14,914 nt of DNA from JANMDU01 sp043755865 (GTDB taxonomy: Bacteria; Pseudomonadota; Gammaproteobacteria; Burkholderiales; Burkholderiaceae_C): contig JAYUSD010000226.1 of NCBI GenBank assembly GCA_043755865.1, forward strand, positions 1 to 14,914, written 5' to 3'. Position numbers and translations under genes: made by a program. Shown here in pieces: positions 13,889 to 14,914 of the stretch (positions are counted from its first letter, which is position 1; every line of letters begins with the position of its first letter). The notes beneath the pieces were generated by a model. It did no database searches and was not told the origin of the DNA. It was given only the letters and a program-made list of their open reading frames with translations.

Positions 13889-13931
13889 CGTGACGTGCCC
13901 GAAAAAGCCGAGGCCTTTCGCCGTGTCGCGC
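13889..13931 (+). repeat. Palindromic element, copy 1 (diverged)
   Basis: Blocks CGTGA, GAAAAA, GAGGCCTTTCG and TCGCGC align in order with the element at 14866-14908, at roughly two-thirds identity and the same orientation. It stands about 50 bp from the inverted copy 2, so the two could pair. Confidence 0.6.
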
Positions 13932-13982
13932 TCCCAAGCGCAAGCGACGAGCTGCATGTCTTTTGTAGCGATCCGTGCATGG

Positions 13983-14047
13983 TTTGCCGCGCCCGACCAG
14001 CGAAAGGCTTCGTTTTTTCAGACCCATCACGTGTCGGATAGAAGTAG
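13983..14047 (-). repeat. Palindromic element, copy 2 (left inverted repeat)
   Basis: Aligned with the reverse complement of 14850-14914 it matches over about 65 bases. The 10 outermost bases (TTTGCCGCGC) are identical, and a perfect 30-base core lies at 14002-14031. The remainder has scattered substitutions and a one-base gap. It contains GCGAAAGGCTTCG followed by six T, resembling a weak terminator on the plus strand. Confidence 0.85.
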
Positions 14048-14209
14048 TTGGCGAGTCGTTAAATACTATGTATTTGTCAAAAGTCTGCATACGTAGCATT
14101 CAACAGCTGCGGTCCGACAAGAATACAAATTTCAAGGCATACGTCTCACTTACACTACATTAATACTCATGCTGCAGGTTTTGCGGCAAGCATTACTTAA
14201 AGCCAATTT
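14048..14209. other. AT-richer leader of the right-hand unknown gene
   Basis: Composition becomes clearly AT-richer here and stays so through the next gene. No convincing promoter boxes or Shine-Dalgarno are visible before the ATG at 14210. A short open frame crossing this stretch (13975-14163, plus) is largely repeat sequence and is not called as a gene. Confidence 0.45.
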
Positions 14210-14842
14210 ATGACTCTCGGATCTGGAATTTTTTTCTCTTCGTTAGTATTGTCATTAGTCATCTTGTTCTCAGTGACGAAGGATCGCTGGAATTGGAAGA
14301 AAATCTCGAAGTGGGCGATAGTTGCTCCCACAATTGTTTTTTCAGTAATCTTCCTTTCCATATACATCTACGGCCGCTGGGAGGAGCGACTGGCTCCACA
14401 GTCGGAGTTTTTTGGTCTACAGCTTCGTTCGTCACCTGCTGATGTTAAGTTCGCAAAAGGCGAACCGACCGCTGTTGAGAAAGATGAATACTGGGCATAC
14501 CATGTCGGCACGTCAACATCAAAAGACAGGGCTCAGTACTTGGTTAAGTTCAAAGATGGCCGTATTCGTTCCGTACTTTATGGAACGGATGGCACAGAAG
14601 TAGTAAACCCATATCTGCTTGGTTTTACATACGGTGTAGATTACGATTCCGTGCTTCAAAAACTTGGTAAGCCATCTTTTACCTCGATATCGAAGAACGA
14701 ACTTAGTCGCATGATTTCCTACGAAGCTCTCAATGGAGTGTTTACTTTCAGTGCCGGGAAGCTTGAAACTTATGGCATTTATGATCCGGTACACGGCCCG
14801 ATGAGATTCAAGGACGAACATTCGCCAGCAGAAAAGAAGTAG
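14210..14842 (+). CDS. Unknown membrane-anchored protein with an internal duplicated module
   Basis: I do not recognise a named family. The 210-residue protein has two hydrophobic segments (about 4-21 and 34-53) separated by a basic stretch KDRWNWKKISK. A soluble C-terminal part follows. That part contains two similar modules: GLQLRSSPADVKFAKGEPT (about 69-87) and GFTYGVDYDSVLQKLGKPSF (about 136-155). Each is followed by a strand pattern ending in F-x-x-G-[RK]-[IL] (FKDGRI and FSAGKL). The G...DV...LGxP layout recalls BamE/SmpA-like repeats, but this is only a resemblance. The gene is visibly AT-richer than its neighbours and is flanked by inverted repeats at 13983 and 14850, suggesting horizontal acquisition. 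No Shine-Dalgarno is evident. Confidence 0.7.
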   Translation: MTLGSGIFFSSLVLSLVILFSVTKDRWNWKKISKWAIVAPTIVFSVIFLSIYIYGRWEERLAPQSEFFGLQLRSSPADVKFAKGEPTAVEKDEYWAYHVGTSTSKDRAQYLVKFKDGRIRSVLYGTDGTEVVNPYLLGFTYGVDYDSVLQKLGKPSFTSISKNELSRMISYEALNGVFTFSAGKLETYGIYDPVHGPMRFKDEHSPAEKK

Positions 14843-14849
14843 TCCTAAA

Positions 14850-14914
14850 CTCTTCTAACCCGCCGCGTGATGGGTCTGAAAAAACGAAGCCTTTCTTCGG
14901 TTGAGCGCGGCAAA
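14850..14914 (+). repeat. Palindromic element, copy 3 (right inverted repeat, may continue past window)
   Basis: Inverted partner of 13983-14047, with the identical 30-base core at 14866-14895. On the minus strand it contains the hairpin CGAAG-AAAGG-CTTCG followed by six T, which could end leftward transcripts. The match runs to the last base of the window, so its outer end is not seen. Confidence 0.85.

Noticed and set aside
13644..14099. Several overlapping open frames in the repeat zone after the HtrA-like gene
   Set aside because: They overlap the HtrA end or consist mainly of the palindromic repeats; no start signals and no recognisable domains.
14850..14914. Integron attC site at the right edge
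   Set aside because: A TTCTAAC-like start and a hairpin suggested attC, but the partner copy is inverted rather than direct, no GTTRRRY end is seen, and no integrase is present.
1..14914. CRISPR array, tRNA, rRNA or insertion-sequence transposase
   Set aside because: No regular spacer-repeat series, cloverleaf, rRNA signature or transposase motif was found on either strand.

Overview
The window is chromosomal DNA from a betaproteobacterium of the order Burkholderiales, probably close to Comamonadaceae. The evidence is the gene order lepA-lepB-DUF4845-rnc-era-recO-pdxJ-acpS-nagZ, Burkholderiales-like protein sequences, moderately high GC and a family of short dispersed intergenic repeats. The taxon is an inference; no rRNA or other marker is present.

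Layout. Positions 1-11931 are one long minus-strand gene row transcribed from right to left: lepA, lepB, a DUF4845 membrane protein, rnc, era, a secreted serine hydrolase, hipB-hipA, recO, pdxJ, fic, acpS and the start of nagZ. The core is the conserved Burkholderiales operon for translation, protein export, RNA processing, ribosome assembly, recombination repair, vitamin B6, ACP activation and wall recycling. Three accessory modules interrupt it: a beta-lactamase-fold serine hydrolase and a HipBA toxin-antitoxin pair between era and recO, and a Fic AMP-transferase between pdxJ and acpS. The last gene of both toxin-like modules overlaps the next core gene by ATGA (hipA/recO and fic/acpS), so both are stitched tightly into the core row. 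Each module has its own palindromic sites upstream: two perfect 27-bp palindromes at fic and two 12-bp near-palindromes at hipB.

Positions 11932-12632 form a divergent intergenic region. On the lepA side it holds a strong minus-strand intrinsic terminator about 80 bases before lepA, plus an upstream 10-nt segment perfectly complementary to a stretch that includes part of the terminator's 5' arm. This is the architecture of an attenuator or of a short terminated RNA. A perfect DnaA box and a copy of the 40-bp dispersed repeat lie further along. Rightward from there runs an HtrA-like protein with a PDZ domain that has lost the catalytic His and Asp.

Positions 13710-14914 are accessory: two copies of a GTTCG-type palindromic repeat, then three copies of another palindromic element. 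Two of these are inverted and flank an AT-richer gene for an unknown membrane-anchored protein.

The main items for a second look are: four copies of an ungapped 40-bp repeat in operon gaps; the putative lepA leader attenuator; the operators and translational coupling of fic and hipBA to essential genes; a long low-complexity insertion in Era; the HtrA pseudoprotease; and the inverted-repeat-flanked gene at the right edge.
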